From JAZKHT01 sp040385245 (lineage in GTDB: Bacteria > Pseudomonadota > Alphaproteobacteria > Rhodobacterales > Rhodobacteraceae): a DNA stretch of 64,000 nt. The position numbers were made by a program, and so were the translations under genes. Positions 24,791 to 30,847 of this stretch are shown one piece after another (the first letter of the stretch is position 1; every line of letters begins with the position of its first letter). The stretch covers positions 310,001 to 374,000 of the forward strand of contig JAZKHT010000007.1 in the NCBI GenBank assembly GCA_040385245.1, written 5' to 3'. The notes under the pieces are model-generated. The model saw only the letters and a list, made by a program, of their open reading frames with translations. It was not told where the DNA came from and searched no databases.

Positions 24791-26188
24791 GTGAGACGAG
24801 TGTTTCTTGAACTTCACCAGTTGAACCTCGACCTAGACAACCCTCGTCTTCCTCTGCCTCGTCCGACCTCTCTCAATGGCGCGCTTAACGCTATGCTTGC
24901 TCTGCAGCGAGACAAGTTGTTTCGGCTGGCTGAAGATGTGGTGGAGCGCGGTCTTGCGCCCGGCGAGGCTCTCTATGTTCTGGAGACCAAGGATAATCCA
25001 AATATCTACACTGTTCTCGAGGGGAATCGACGGACTGCAGCTCTGAAGATACTCGATAACCCGGCACTCGACGGGGAGCTGCCCTTTTTCAAGCAAGGCG
25101 AAGGGAGGGCGCTTCTCAAACGGTTTCAGTTGCTTCGGCCTCTCTTTGACCGCTCAGCAATTGATCCACTCTTCTGTGTGGTAACGCCCGATAGAGAAGC
25201 GGCAGTGCCCTGGTTGCAGCGGCGGCATGCTGGGGAGATGGATGGGATCGGCCTTACAGGCTGGGATGCGCCGGAACGTGACCGAGCGAGGAACCCTAAC
25301 AGTCCGATGGTTACCCTGACCGACTTCTTACGCACCGAAGGCTTGAACGACGACGAGGACCGGATTGTCCAGCGTCAGTACACCACGATCGAGCGCATAA
25401 TCGACACGGTCTCTGCGAGGAGGAAGCTTGGTCTGGAGGTGAACTCTGGCGTGCTTTGTTCCCTCATTGATCCGGATCAGCTCTTAGGGGTGGTGAAAGG
25501 ACTCCTAGCAAAGATTGCCGCGACCCCAGCACCCAGCCGTCTTCTTAACAAGGCCGAGGCCATAGAAGCCTTTGTGGACGAGCTACCATTGGGCATCCTT
25601 CCTGATCCTGATCGTTTTGCGGCACCGGTCTCCTTAAAGGCGCTGCGGGAGCATTACCGAGCAACGTCGGCCGAGCCTACCGAAACTCCAGAATCTACTC
25701 CGCCGGCAGCAAACGCTACACCACCCCCACCTGCTCCTCATCCTCGGCCGCCGCCTCGGCGGGAAACACTGTTCAAAAGAGGAGAGGTGCCAGCTTTCGA
25801 GCCTCGCGCTAGGGATATTCTGGGTGAACTCACCAAGCTTAAGCAGAGTACGCACCCGACGGCCGTCACCATCCTTTTCCGGGTTTTCTTGGAAAGGTCG
25901 GTGCGGGAATACGTCGAGAAGCATGAGATTGCGGTTCCGAAGAAGGGCGGCCACGAGAAGGTGAGCGACTTCGTGGTGGCAAGCTTCAACCACATCACGG
26001 CTGCTAATCCAAATCTAGAGCTCAAGGCATTGGAAAGGGTCGTCCGCGCGGGGCTGGCTCCTCATCACATCGATGTCCTTAACCGGGTGGTCCACGACCG
26101 CTTTGCATTCGCCAGCACCTCCGACATTGAAAATATCGCCGATACCTTCCGCGATTTCCTCGTCGCTCTCTGGAGCAAGATGAGATGA
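24791..26188 (+). CDS. ParB/Srx-domain protein, putative defence or modification component
   Basis: A 465-residue protein. GTG 24791 lies 6 bp after GCAGGAGG; the in-frame TTG 24785 is too close to it. Residues 1-150 are a ParB/sulfiredoxin-like N-terminal domain: a strand (LNLDLDNPRLP), the diagnostic EGNRRTAALK (77-86), and later WLQRRHAGEM (141-150), a form seen in ParB/Srx proteins of accessory islands. A Pro/Ala/Thr linker (292-325) leads to a helical C-terminal domain (335-465) with ILFRVFLERSVREY and VLNRVVHDRF, reminiscent of HEPN/DUF4145-like domains. It overlaps the following methylase by 4 bp. ParB/Srx domains can be nucleases, NTPases or DNA-binding; which applies here is open. 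Confidence 0.75.
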   Translation: MRRVFLELHQLNLDLDNPRLPLPRPTSLNGALNAMLALQRDKLFRLAEDVVERGLAPGEALYVLETKDNPNIYTVLEGNRRTAALKILDNPALDGELPFFKQGEGRALLKRFQLLRPLFDRSAIDPLFCVVTPDREAAVPWLQRRHAGEMDGIGLTGWDAPERDRARNPNSPMVTLTDFLRTEGLNDDEDRIVQRQYTTIERIIDTVSARRKLGLEVNSGVLCSLIDPDQLLGVVKGLLAKIAATPAPSRLLNKAEAIEAFVDELPLGILPDPDRFAAPVSLKALREHYRATSAEPTETPESTPPAANATPPPPAPHPRPPPRRETLFKRGEVPAFEPRARDILGELTKLKQSTHPTAVTILFRVFLERSVREYVEKHEIAVPKKGGHEKVSDFVVASFNHITAANPNLELKALERVVRAGLAPHHIDVLNRVVHDRFAFASTSDIENIADTFRDFLVALWSKMR

Positions 26189-27084
26189 AGAAAAAACCAA
26201 GCTCCCCGGCTGGTCATTTTACACCCCTCCGCTACCCAGGAGGAAAGGGAAAAGTCGCGGGCTTTGTCGATCGATTGCTTGAGGACACCGGGCTCCTAGA
26301 TGGCACCTACGTTGAACCTTATGCCGGTGGTGCTGCAGTTGCAGTCGAGTTGCTGCTTCGCGAGCGCGTTAGTCGGATCGAGTTAAACGACATCAGCCCC
26401 CATGTGCACGCTTTCTGGCACTCGGTGCTAAACCATGTTGAAGACCTCTGCTTGCTTATCCAAGAGACGCAAGTGACAGTCGAGTCGTGGGACGCACAAA
26501 AGGTGATTGCCAAAAGTGGAACTTCAGACCTTCTAGCGCTGGGGTTTGCGACCTTTTTCCTCAACCGAACGAACCGCTCGGGCATTCTCAACGCGGGCAT
26601 TATCGGGGGCAGAGCGCAGGTTGGCGCATGGCTGATCAACGCCCGGTTCAACAAAGAAGAGCTGATCCGACGCATTAGGGCTATCGCTGCCAAGAAAGGC
26701 CGGATCGGACTTCACAATGAGGACGCTGTTTCATTCCTGAATGGCGGTCGGGAACGATGGTCTGAACGCACATTCTTGTATCTTGACCCGCCCTATTTCG
26801 TGAAAGGACGCGACCTGTATTTTCACCACTATTCTCTTCGAGATCATCAGCAAGTGCGGGATGCAGTCGCCCAGCTCACCACACCTCGGTGGATAGTGTC
26901 GTATGACGATGTTCCAGAGATATTTGACCTTTACAGCGAGCACAGCTGGCTCCGTTACCGACTGGGATATAGTGCGCGAGAACACGCAGAAGGAGCCGAG
27001 ATAATGTTCTTCGGCCCGGGTGTTCCCATGCCGCCGGCCTTCCGGACAATGCGTGAAATCGCTCGTTCGACCATGGCTGCCTAG
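26185..27084 (+). CDS. DNA adenine methylase, D12 class (cargo Dam 2)
   Basis: A 299-residue D12-class N6-adenine methyltransferase, ATG overlapping the ParB/Srx stop (ATGA), so the two are translated as one unit. It has YPGGKGK (17-23), the SAM site YVEPYAGGAAV (42-52), a central FATFFLNRTNRSGI segment (121-134) and catalytic DPPY (201-204). The FLNRTNRSGI segment is typical of the subgroup that includes many phage and defence-associated enzymes and differs from Dam 1. In a two-gene system with a ParB/Srx partner, it could mark self DNA or the modification itself could be the effect. Confidence 0.9.
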   Translation: MKKKPSSPAGHFTPLRYPGGKGKVAGFVDRLLEDTGLLDGTYVEPYAGGAAVAVELLLRERVSRIELNDISPHVHAFWHSVLNHVEDLCLLIQETQVTVESWDAQKVIAKSGTSDLLALGFATFFLNRTNRSGILNAGIIGGRAQVGAWLINARFNKEELIRRIRAIAAKKGRIGLHNEDAVSFLNGGRERWSERTFLYLDPPYFVKGRDLYFHHYSLRDHQQVRDAVAQLTTPRWIVSYDDVPEIFDLYSEHSWLRYRLGYSAREHAEGAEIMFFGPGVPMPPAFRTMREIARSTMAA

Positions 27085-27087
27085 TCG

Positions 27088-27348
27088 ATGTTGTGGCCCA
27101 AGATCGTTCTTGATGATCTTCGGCACAGACTCGAAGGAGCGACGGGCTTTCGCAGTTTCAGCCCGACCGATGTCTGAGGAGAAGTGCGCGACTGCCTGGT
27201 CCTGCACGGCGTCGAGGCACCGGCGAAGCTGCCGGAAGACAAGGGGCCGGAGGGTGGCAAAAACAGTGACTACCCCCAATGGAAGGAAACCTGCAGACGC
27301 AGGGTCGATGAGCTTTTTGGGGGGCTCAAAGACGACGGCGATTTCTAA
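27088..27348 (+). pseudogene. Second copy of the small phage gene, interrupted by TGA
   Basis: The frame begins at ATG 27088, three bases after Dam 2. It runs 29 codons to FRSFSPTDV, meets TGA at 27175-27177 exactly where the truncated copy has TGG (Trp), then continues GEVRDCLVLHGVEAPAKL to TAA 27346-27348. The upstream half resembles the 24484 copy at protein level but differs at many silent positions, indicating separate lineages rather than a fresh duplication. The TGA makes it a pseudogene unless read through. The reading frame is otherwise intact and ends by overlapping the next ATG. Confidence 0.65.
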
Positions 27349-27605
27349 TGGAAATTCCGACCGACCTCGACGAACGTCGTCTACACGTCACCTGGCCCGG
27401 GAGCAGGGCATGGTGTGTCTATCATGTATTGCGCGCTTTGGAAGCGCACTTCTGTGGCTATGTGGTTACAGGCGCTCTTAGTCCGATGGGGGCGGGAACA
27501 GCGTCACTTCCAACACGTTTTGCTGTGGATGCCTCCCCCCGGGCATTTCTATCCCAGTACCCCCCTGGAGCGTTTAGCGCACGCCGCTCCAGGGGTTTTC
27601 CATAG
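27348..27605 (+). CDS. Small phage protein, possibly frame-disrupted
   Basis: An 85-residue frame starting inside the previous stop (TAATG), the coupled arrangement expected of a true phage gene. The first 35 residues (EIPTDLDERRLHVTWPGSRA, VYHVLRALEAHF) look like a normal protein. The rest is less coherent and the frame runs through the strong terminator at 27562-27599, so the C-terminus may be altered by a frameshift. No family recognised. Confidence 0.4.
   Translation: MEIPTDLDERRLHVTWPGSRAWCVYHVLRALEAHFCGYVVTGALSPMGAGTASLPTRFAVDASPRAFLSQYPPGAFSARRSRGFP
27562..27599 (+). terminator. Strong Rho-independent terminator at the end of the phage late transcript
   Basis: CCCCTGGAGC (27562-27571) pairs perfectly with GCTCCAGGGG (27586-27595) across a 14-nt loop and is followed by TTTT. 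This is the best terminator in the right part of the prophage and probably ends the late operon. Confidence 0.8.
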
Positions 27606-27637
27606 GTCAGAAGGCCACAAGCGTGTTATGAAGAAAA

Positions 27638-27790
27638 ATGCGGTCAGGGGTTATCTTGCGCATTTTATATTTTTCAATCTGTATCGTCCTCATCGCCGTT
27701 TGCGGCCTTCTCGCCGTCACCAATCCCATATGGCTTTCGCCGGCTTGCCTCTTAGTAGCCGTCGCTTTGGTCACTATGATTTATGGATAG
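27638..27790 (+). CDS. Small two-helix membrane protein
   Basis: A 50-residue frame with two hydrophobic stretches (LYFSICIVLIAVCGLLAV, about 10-27, and ACLLVAVALVTMIYG, about 36-50) joined by a TNPIWLSP turn, beginning MRSGVILRI. The A+T content is higher than in flanking DNA. The ribosome site is weak (AAGAAAAATG). The double-helix pattern makes a real small membrane protein plausible, perhaps a superinfection or stress-related moron protein, but no homology is known to me. Confidence 0.4.
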   Translation: MRSGVILRILYFSICIVLIAVCGLLAVTNPIWLSPACLLVAVALVTMIYG

Positions 27791-28379
27791 CCGCATCTGG
27801 TAGACAGACCGACGGACGCCCAGAGATTTCCACGTTGGTCGGTGCTAAGATGAACCCGTTGTTCCTTCCCGGGACAACTGTACGAGTGCCCCCGGGGCGC
27901 CGACGTGCCTCGCGCTCCGGGGTGCCATGCACCGCCAGCTCACCGGAGAACTTCACGGCTCGTCACGACCGCTCAGCGCTTGGATGGCCACTGCAAGCGG
28001 CAATCCTCGTCGGGCATCATGAGCAGATGGATCACGAGTTCTCCGCGGGTAACGACCCTGTGGCGCATAGGATGCTCGCCGCAAATCACAAACCTCGCCT
28101 TAGGGCAGTTCGGAAGTAAGCATGCCTCCAACGCGGTCATATTTTCGAACCGCGCTATCGGTTGGTCGGCAGCCGGCTTCATGAGCACGGAATACATGGC
28201 AGTGACTCCGGTTTTGATTGTTTCAGGATTCCGCGCAACGCCTGAGTCTGCAACTGCTCGTTGCGCGTCGGCAATTTCCAGCCGTTGTCATAGATCAGAA
28301 TTCGCGCAAATCGACGGGAACGATGGCACCTCACGGGGGATTGGATCAGCACTGGAAACAGTCCATGGAGGATGGAAAG
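27791..28379. other. Largely gene-free stretch before the KGG gene
   Basis: Apart from a possible minus-strand small gene at 27973-28197, I see no protein-coding pattern. A GC-rich inverted repeat lies near 27890-27925 (CCCCGGGGCGCC and GCGCTCCGGGG). The frame 28218 upstream of the KGG start is not supported by a ribosome site. This is the typical loosely organised right end of a prophage. Confidence 0.4.
27973..28197 (-). CDS. Possible small protein of unknown function on the minus strand
   Basis: A 74-residue frame beginning MYSVLMKPAADQPIARFEN with GGAG about ten bases upstream of the ATG. Codon choice looks coding-like. It contains three cysteines (LEACLLPNCPKARFVICGE) and no membrane segment. 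It would be the only minus-strand gene of the visible prophage, as expected for a lysogenically expressed cargo gene. It could also be a chance frame. Confidence 0.4.
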   Translation of the reverse strand: MYSVLMKPAADQPIARFENMTALEACLLPNCPKARFVICGEHPMRHRVVTRGELVIHLLMMPDEDCRLQWPSKR

Positions 28380-28778
28380 ATGGCCAACAATCGTGATGAA
28401 GACGACAAGCGCAGCGGCAGCTCGTCGAATGCATCCCGCAACCAGTCGCAGGGATCCGGTTCGGACAATCGGTCGAGTGGCGGCTCGGATAACAATCGGT
28501 CTGGCGGACAGTCTGACAACAATCGGTCCAGCGGTGGATCGCAGGGCGGCAGCTCTGGGGACAGCGAGCGCGGCTTTGCATCAATGGATCCGGAGCGTCA
28601 GCGCGAGATCGCCTCGAAAGGTGGAAGCGAATCGCCCGGCAACTTCAAAAACGATCCGGAGCGCGCCGCAGAAGCCGGTCGTAAAGGCGGGGAAGCGTCC
28701 CATGACGGAGATAGCCGTGGACGCGGCTCTGATCAGGGTCGCGGTGGAAGCGGTTCCTCAGGCGGCAACAACCGCTAA
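28380..28778 (+). CDS. KGG-motif stress-associated protein (con-10 type)
   Basis: A 132-residue hydrophilic protein starting at ATG 28380 behind GGAGGATGGAAAG. Residues 1-70 are Ser/Gly/Asn/Asp-rich with DNNRS repeats. Two KGG repeats follow: MDPERQREIASKGG (about 72-85) and NDPERAAEAGRKGG (about 94-107), the signature of the general stress/conidiation protein 10 family, small disordered proteins associated with desiccation, heat or oxidative stress. The upstream frame (28218) lacks a ribosome site. It has its own strong terminator and sits in the last kilobase before attR, suggesting a lysogenic conversion gene expressed from the prophage. Confidence 0.85.
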   Translation: MANNRDEDDKRSGSSSNASRNQSQGSGSDNRSSGGSDNNRSGGQSDNNRSSGGSQGGSSGDSERGFASMDPERQREIASKGGSESPGNFKNDPERAAEAGRKGGEASHDGDSRGRGSDQGRGGSGSSGGNNR

Positions 28779-28795
28779 CCGACGTCGAGCAGTGG

Positions 28796-28822
28796 GCCCC
28801 CGCCTTTCGGCGGGGGCTTTTT
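28796..28822 (+). terminator. Rho-independent terminator of the KGG gene
   Basis: GCCCCCGCC (28796-28804) and GGCGGGGGC (28809-28817) form a perfect 9-bp stem with a TTTC loop, followed by five T. Confidence 0.9.
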
Positions 28823-28963
28823 CATGCGCGCGGAAATCAAGGGAGTTCTCTCTGGTTCATTGAACCTGGACGAACCGGAATTCCTTGGCCAAACCGTGAA
28901 CACGCACCGAATAAAGACAGGCCGGTTTGAATAAGATCAATACCTTGGCTGACAGGCACGTTT

Positions 28964-29008
28964 CTCCTAAGGGACAGGTTGCAGGTTCAAGTCCTGCCGG
29001 GGTCACCA
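28964..29008 (+). other. attR: 3' half of tRNA-Arg(CCU), right prophage boundary
   Basis: CTCCTAA (28964-28970) is the anticodon loop of tRNA-Arg(CCU). It is followed at exact tRNA spacing by the 3' anticodon stem GGGAC, variable AGGTT, a T arm GCAGG-TTCAAGT-CCTGC (28981-28997), the 3' acceptor strand CGGGGTC, discriminator A and CCA (29006-29008). The 5' half is missing: no GTCCC, D arm or GACCCCG acceptor precedes it. Tyrosine integrases commonly recombine in the anticodon loop, leaving such a fragment at one end and an intact tRNA at the other. The sequence changes from phage cargo to host genes here. Confidence 0.8.
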
Positions 29009-29022
29009 GTCCTGCCAAAAGG

Positions 29023-29049
29023 AAAAGGGCGGCCCTGTTCGGACCGCCC
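29023..29049 (-). terminator. Terminator of the VPLPA-CTERM gene
   Basis: On the minus strand GGGCGGTCC (29049-29041) pairs with GGGCCGCCC (29035-29027), followed by TTTTCCTTTT. It lies just after the stop codon of the minus-strand gene. Confidence 0.75.
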
Positions 29050-29072
29050 CGTATTATCGTTCGTCAGTCAGC

Positions 29073-29642
29073 TCAGGCGGTCTTGCGACGACGCGCCATC
29101 AGGCCAAGGCCACCAAGGGCACCCAGCAGCAGCAGGCCCGCAGCAGGCAGCGGGACCGGTGCGACGCGGGTGTAGACAGAGATGTGGGACACGTCGCGGG
29201 GATTGTTGAAATCAAAGTCGGGTGACCGGAAGGGGGTTTCCCAAGTGCCCGTCAGCGAACCAAGCAAGTAACCGACAAGGTTGCTGCCCGAGTTGTTGCT
29301 ACCGCTTTTGAAAACCAGCATGACGTCGCCGACAAAGCCGGACAATGCGCTCAGGTCATATGTGCCCGCTTGGGCAGTACCACCCTCGCCAAACCCCGGC
29401 TTGCTGTAGAAACTCCAGTCTTCGAATCCGAAGAAACCGGGGGTTTCGTTCACCGTCAGCGGGTCGGTGTTCAGGAAGTCCTGCGACGCCGAAGACATTT
29501 CGCAATCCGTCGCGCCTGAAACCAAGTTGTCAATGGTATCTGAACATTCCGAATACGTGGCAGCCGAGGCTGCACCGCCCATCAATGCGCCAGCGAAAAG
29601 CGCGGCAAGGGCGGTCGTTTTGATGTGGTGCAGTACAATCAT
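29073..29642 (-). CDS. VPLPA-CTERM sorting-domain protein
   Basis: A 189-residue exported protein behind GAGGGAG. The signal peptide ends near GGAASAAT (residue 28). The body is Ser/Asn/Gly-rich and probably beta-structured. The C-terminus has the VPLPAAGLLLLG motif (about 163-174), a hydrophobic helix and a basic RRRKTA tail, the VPLPA-CTERM signal processed by exosortase-type systems in Rhodobacteraceae. It is probably a surface or matrix protein; the substrate or partner is unknown. No exosortase gene is visible in the window. Confidence 0.9.
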   Translation of the reverse strand: MIVLHHIKTTALAALFAGALMGGAASAATYSECSDTIDNLVSGATDCEMSSASQDFLNTDPLTVNETPGFFGFEDWSFYSKPGFGEGGTAQAGTYDLSALSGFVGDVMLVFKSGSNNSGSNLVGYLLGSLTGTWETPFRSPDFDFNNPRDVSHISVYTRVAPVPLPAAGLLLLGALGGLGLMARRRKTA

Positions 29643-30015
29643 TCTTTACTCCCTCGTGAAAATTCACCTGCAGATATCCACAGGTCGCCTTTCCGGGATC
29701 GGCAAAAATAAGCGCACTCTGTAAATGGGAAGGCTATGACATCTTTTTGCCTGATTTTGGTCCCATTTCAAAGTACTTCCACACAGCCTTTGCGCCGGGT
29801 TGAAGATTTTCAACTGTCAGTTGTTCGCCGCCGTCCGAACGGCCGAGAAGAATGAACGGTGCATGAATGCACTGTTGCCAGGTGTGAAACGATCCGGGCG
29901 TTTTGTTTCGTGCCAGCGGGATGCAGCAAAGACTGCGCTGCTACCGAACCGAATCATCTTGCCGCAGTTTGCCCAACAATGACCGCTGACGCCCTGATTT
30001 CAACGCCAGCATAGC
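29643..30015. other. Intergenic region, no gene seen
   Basis: It must carry the promoter of the VPLPA-CTERM gene near its left end. Small plus-strand frames (for example 29800-29982) have no ribosome site or recognisable features. Nothing further is evident. Confidence 0.4.
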
Positions 30016-30019
30016 CAAA

Positions 30020-30043
30020 GGGGCGGCCCCGCAGGACCGCCCC
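30020..30043 (-). terminator. Terminator of the SH3/DUF1236 gene
   Basis: On the minus strand a GGGGCGGTCC / GGCCGCCCC stem (30043-30020) is followed by TTTGG. It is positioned 20 bases after the stop codon of the minus-strand gene at 30063. Confidence 0.65.
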
Positions 30044-30062
30044 CAAGCCCGATTTCAGACCG

Positions 30063-30719
30063 TCAGCGAACGATATAGACGATGCGACGGGTGTCGTTTT
30101 CCACCAGAACCGGGACGCCGTTCACATAGGCGTACGAGAACGTGCTTTCCGGTACGGGTTGCAGCGCGACCGGGTCGGGAATGCCCGCACCGACGACGAC
30201 TTCGCCTTCCAGATAGACAGGCTCGGCCGGGGTTTCACGGACATAGGTGATGATCCGCTCGTCTGGGGTGATGGCCTCTGCCACACCGCCTGCACCGGCC
30301 CCGATGGCCGCGCCGACGATAGCACCGACGGGACCGCCGACCACAGCCCCGGCAATCGCGCCCGAGGCACCGCCAGCAACGACAGCGTCGCCTTCATCCT
30401 CGTAGGTGACAGTGCCGACGACAGTTGCATCCGCCTCGGTCAGGGGAACAACGTTGCTGTCAAAGGTGGCGGTCAGATAGTTGCCTGCAGCCCAACCGGT
30501 GGTGCCATCCACGGTCACGCGGCACCACTGCGACCCACCTTCGGTGCACCCTTCGACGCTGACGGCTGCGTTCGCGGGAATGACACCGATGATTTCGTAC
30601 ATCGGTCCTGGACCGGCACGCAGGTTAAGATCGGTCCATGCCGTCGCTTCGGTCGCCGCTTGGGCGGTGACGGCGGACAGCGCGAGTACGGACAGGGTCA
30701 AAGCCGATTTCGTGAACAT
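30063..30719 (-). CDS. Exported SH3 and DUF1236 domain protein
   Basis: A 218-residue protein with a signal peptide (cleavage after AQA, residue 21). Residues 25-80 are a bacterial SH3 domain (LNLRAGPGPMYEIIGVIP; QWCRVTVDGTTGWAAGNYL). Residues 110-150 are a glycine-zipper-like hydrophobic segment (GASGAIAGAVVGGPVGAIVG), and the C-terminus (FSYAYVNGVPVLVENDTRR) is a DUF1236 domain. Probably a periplasmic or envelope protein; glycine zippers often insert in membranes. Function not established. Confidence 0.85.
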   Translation of the reverse strand: MFTKSALTLSVLALSAVTAQAATEATAWTDLNLRAGPGPMYEIIGVIPANAAVSVEGCTEGGSQWCRVTVDGTTGWAAGNYLTATFDSNVVPLTEADATVVGTVTYEDEGDAVVAGGASGAIAGAVVGGPVGAIVGAAIGAGAGGVAEAITPDERIITYVRETPAEPVYLEGEVVVGAGIPDPVALQPVPESTFSYAYVNGVPVLVENDTRRIVYIVR

Positions 30720-30819
30720 GATTCTATCATCCTTTCAACAGGTCAGCCGGGCGGACACCGCCCAAAGCTGCTGCCGACTTAACCCGCCCAAGGGTCATCG
30801 GTTCCCGTTGTGGTTGACT

Positions 30820-30841
30820 GGCAGGGGCGCAGGCCCCTGCC
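30820..30841 (-). terminator. Hairpin downstream of gyrB
   Basis: GGCAGGGGC (30820-30828) and GCCCCTGCC (30833-30841) form a perfect 9-bp stem with a 4-base loop, 7 bp past the gyrB stop. There is no T run on the minus strand, so termination strength is uncertain. Confidence 0.5.
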
Positions 30842-30847
30842 CCTGGA

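Larger units (their letters stand above)
24582..27182 (+). mobile_element. Accessory cargo insert carrying a ParB/Srx gene and a second adenine methylase
   Basis: The two cargo genes sit between two diverged copies of the same small phage gene (truncated at left, full length with a stop codon at right). Codons in the insert use A/T at third positions more often than the phage genes around it (for example CTT, CCT, CGT, AGG). No transposase, integrase or terminal inverted repeats are seen. Exchange with a related phage by recombination in the small gene is the simplest origin. The boundaries are set by where homology between the two copies ends, and are approximate. Confidence 0.55.
1..29008 (+). 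mobile_element. Right-hand part of a siphovirus-type prophage
   Basis: A continuous plus-strand run of phage morphogenesis genes (terminase, portal, capsid, tail tube, tape measure, fibres, lysis) fills this interval in lambda-like order. It ends at a 3' tRNA-Arg fragment at 28964-29008, which I take as the right attachment site. No integrase, repressor, excisionase or replication gene is visible, so the left half with attL and the intact tRNA should lie upstream of the window. It is not a gene transfer agent of the RcGTA type: the terminase is GpA-like, and lysis genes, methylases and an att site are present. No gene in the structural modules is interrupted, so the morphogenesis part looks intact. 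Confidence 0.9.

Noticed and set aside
27175..27177. TGA read as selenocysteine
   Set aside because: The homologous position is Trp, there is no visible SECIS-like structure requirement met, and a single-base mutation is simpler.
28921..29008. A complete tRNA gene at the prophage edge
   Set aside because: Only the 3' half is canonical. Upstream bases cannot form the acceptor, D arm or 5' anticodon stem, so it is an attachment-site fragment.
1..29008. Gene transfer agent rather than prophage
   Set aside because: GpA-type terminase with cos-like sites, spanins, methylases, cargo and a tRNA attachment fragment point to a temperate phage.
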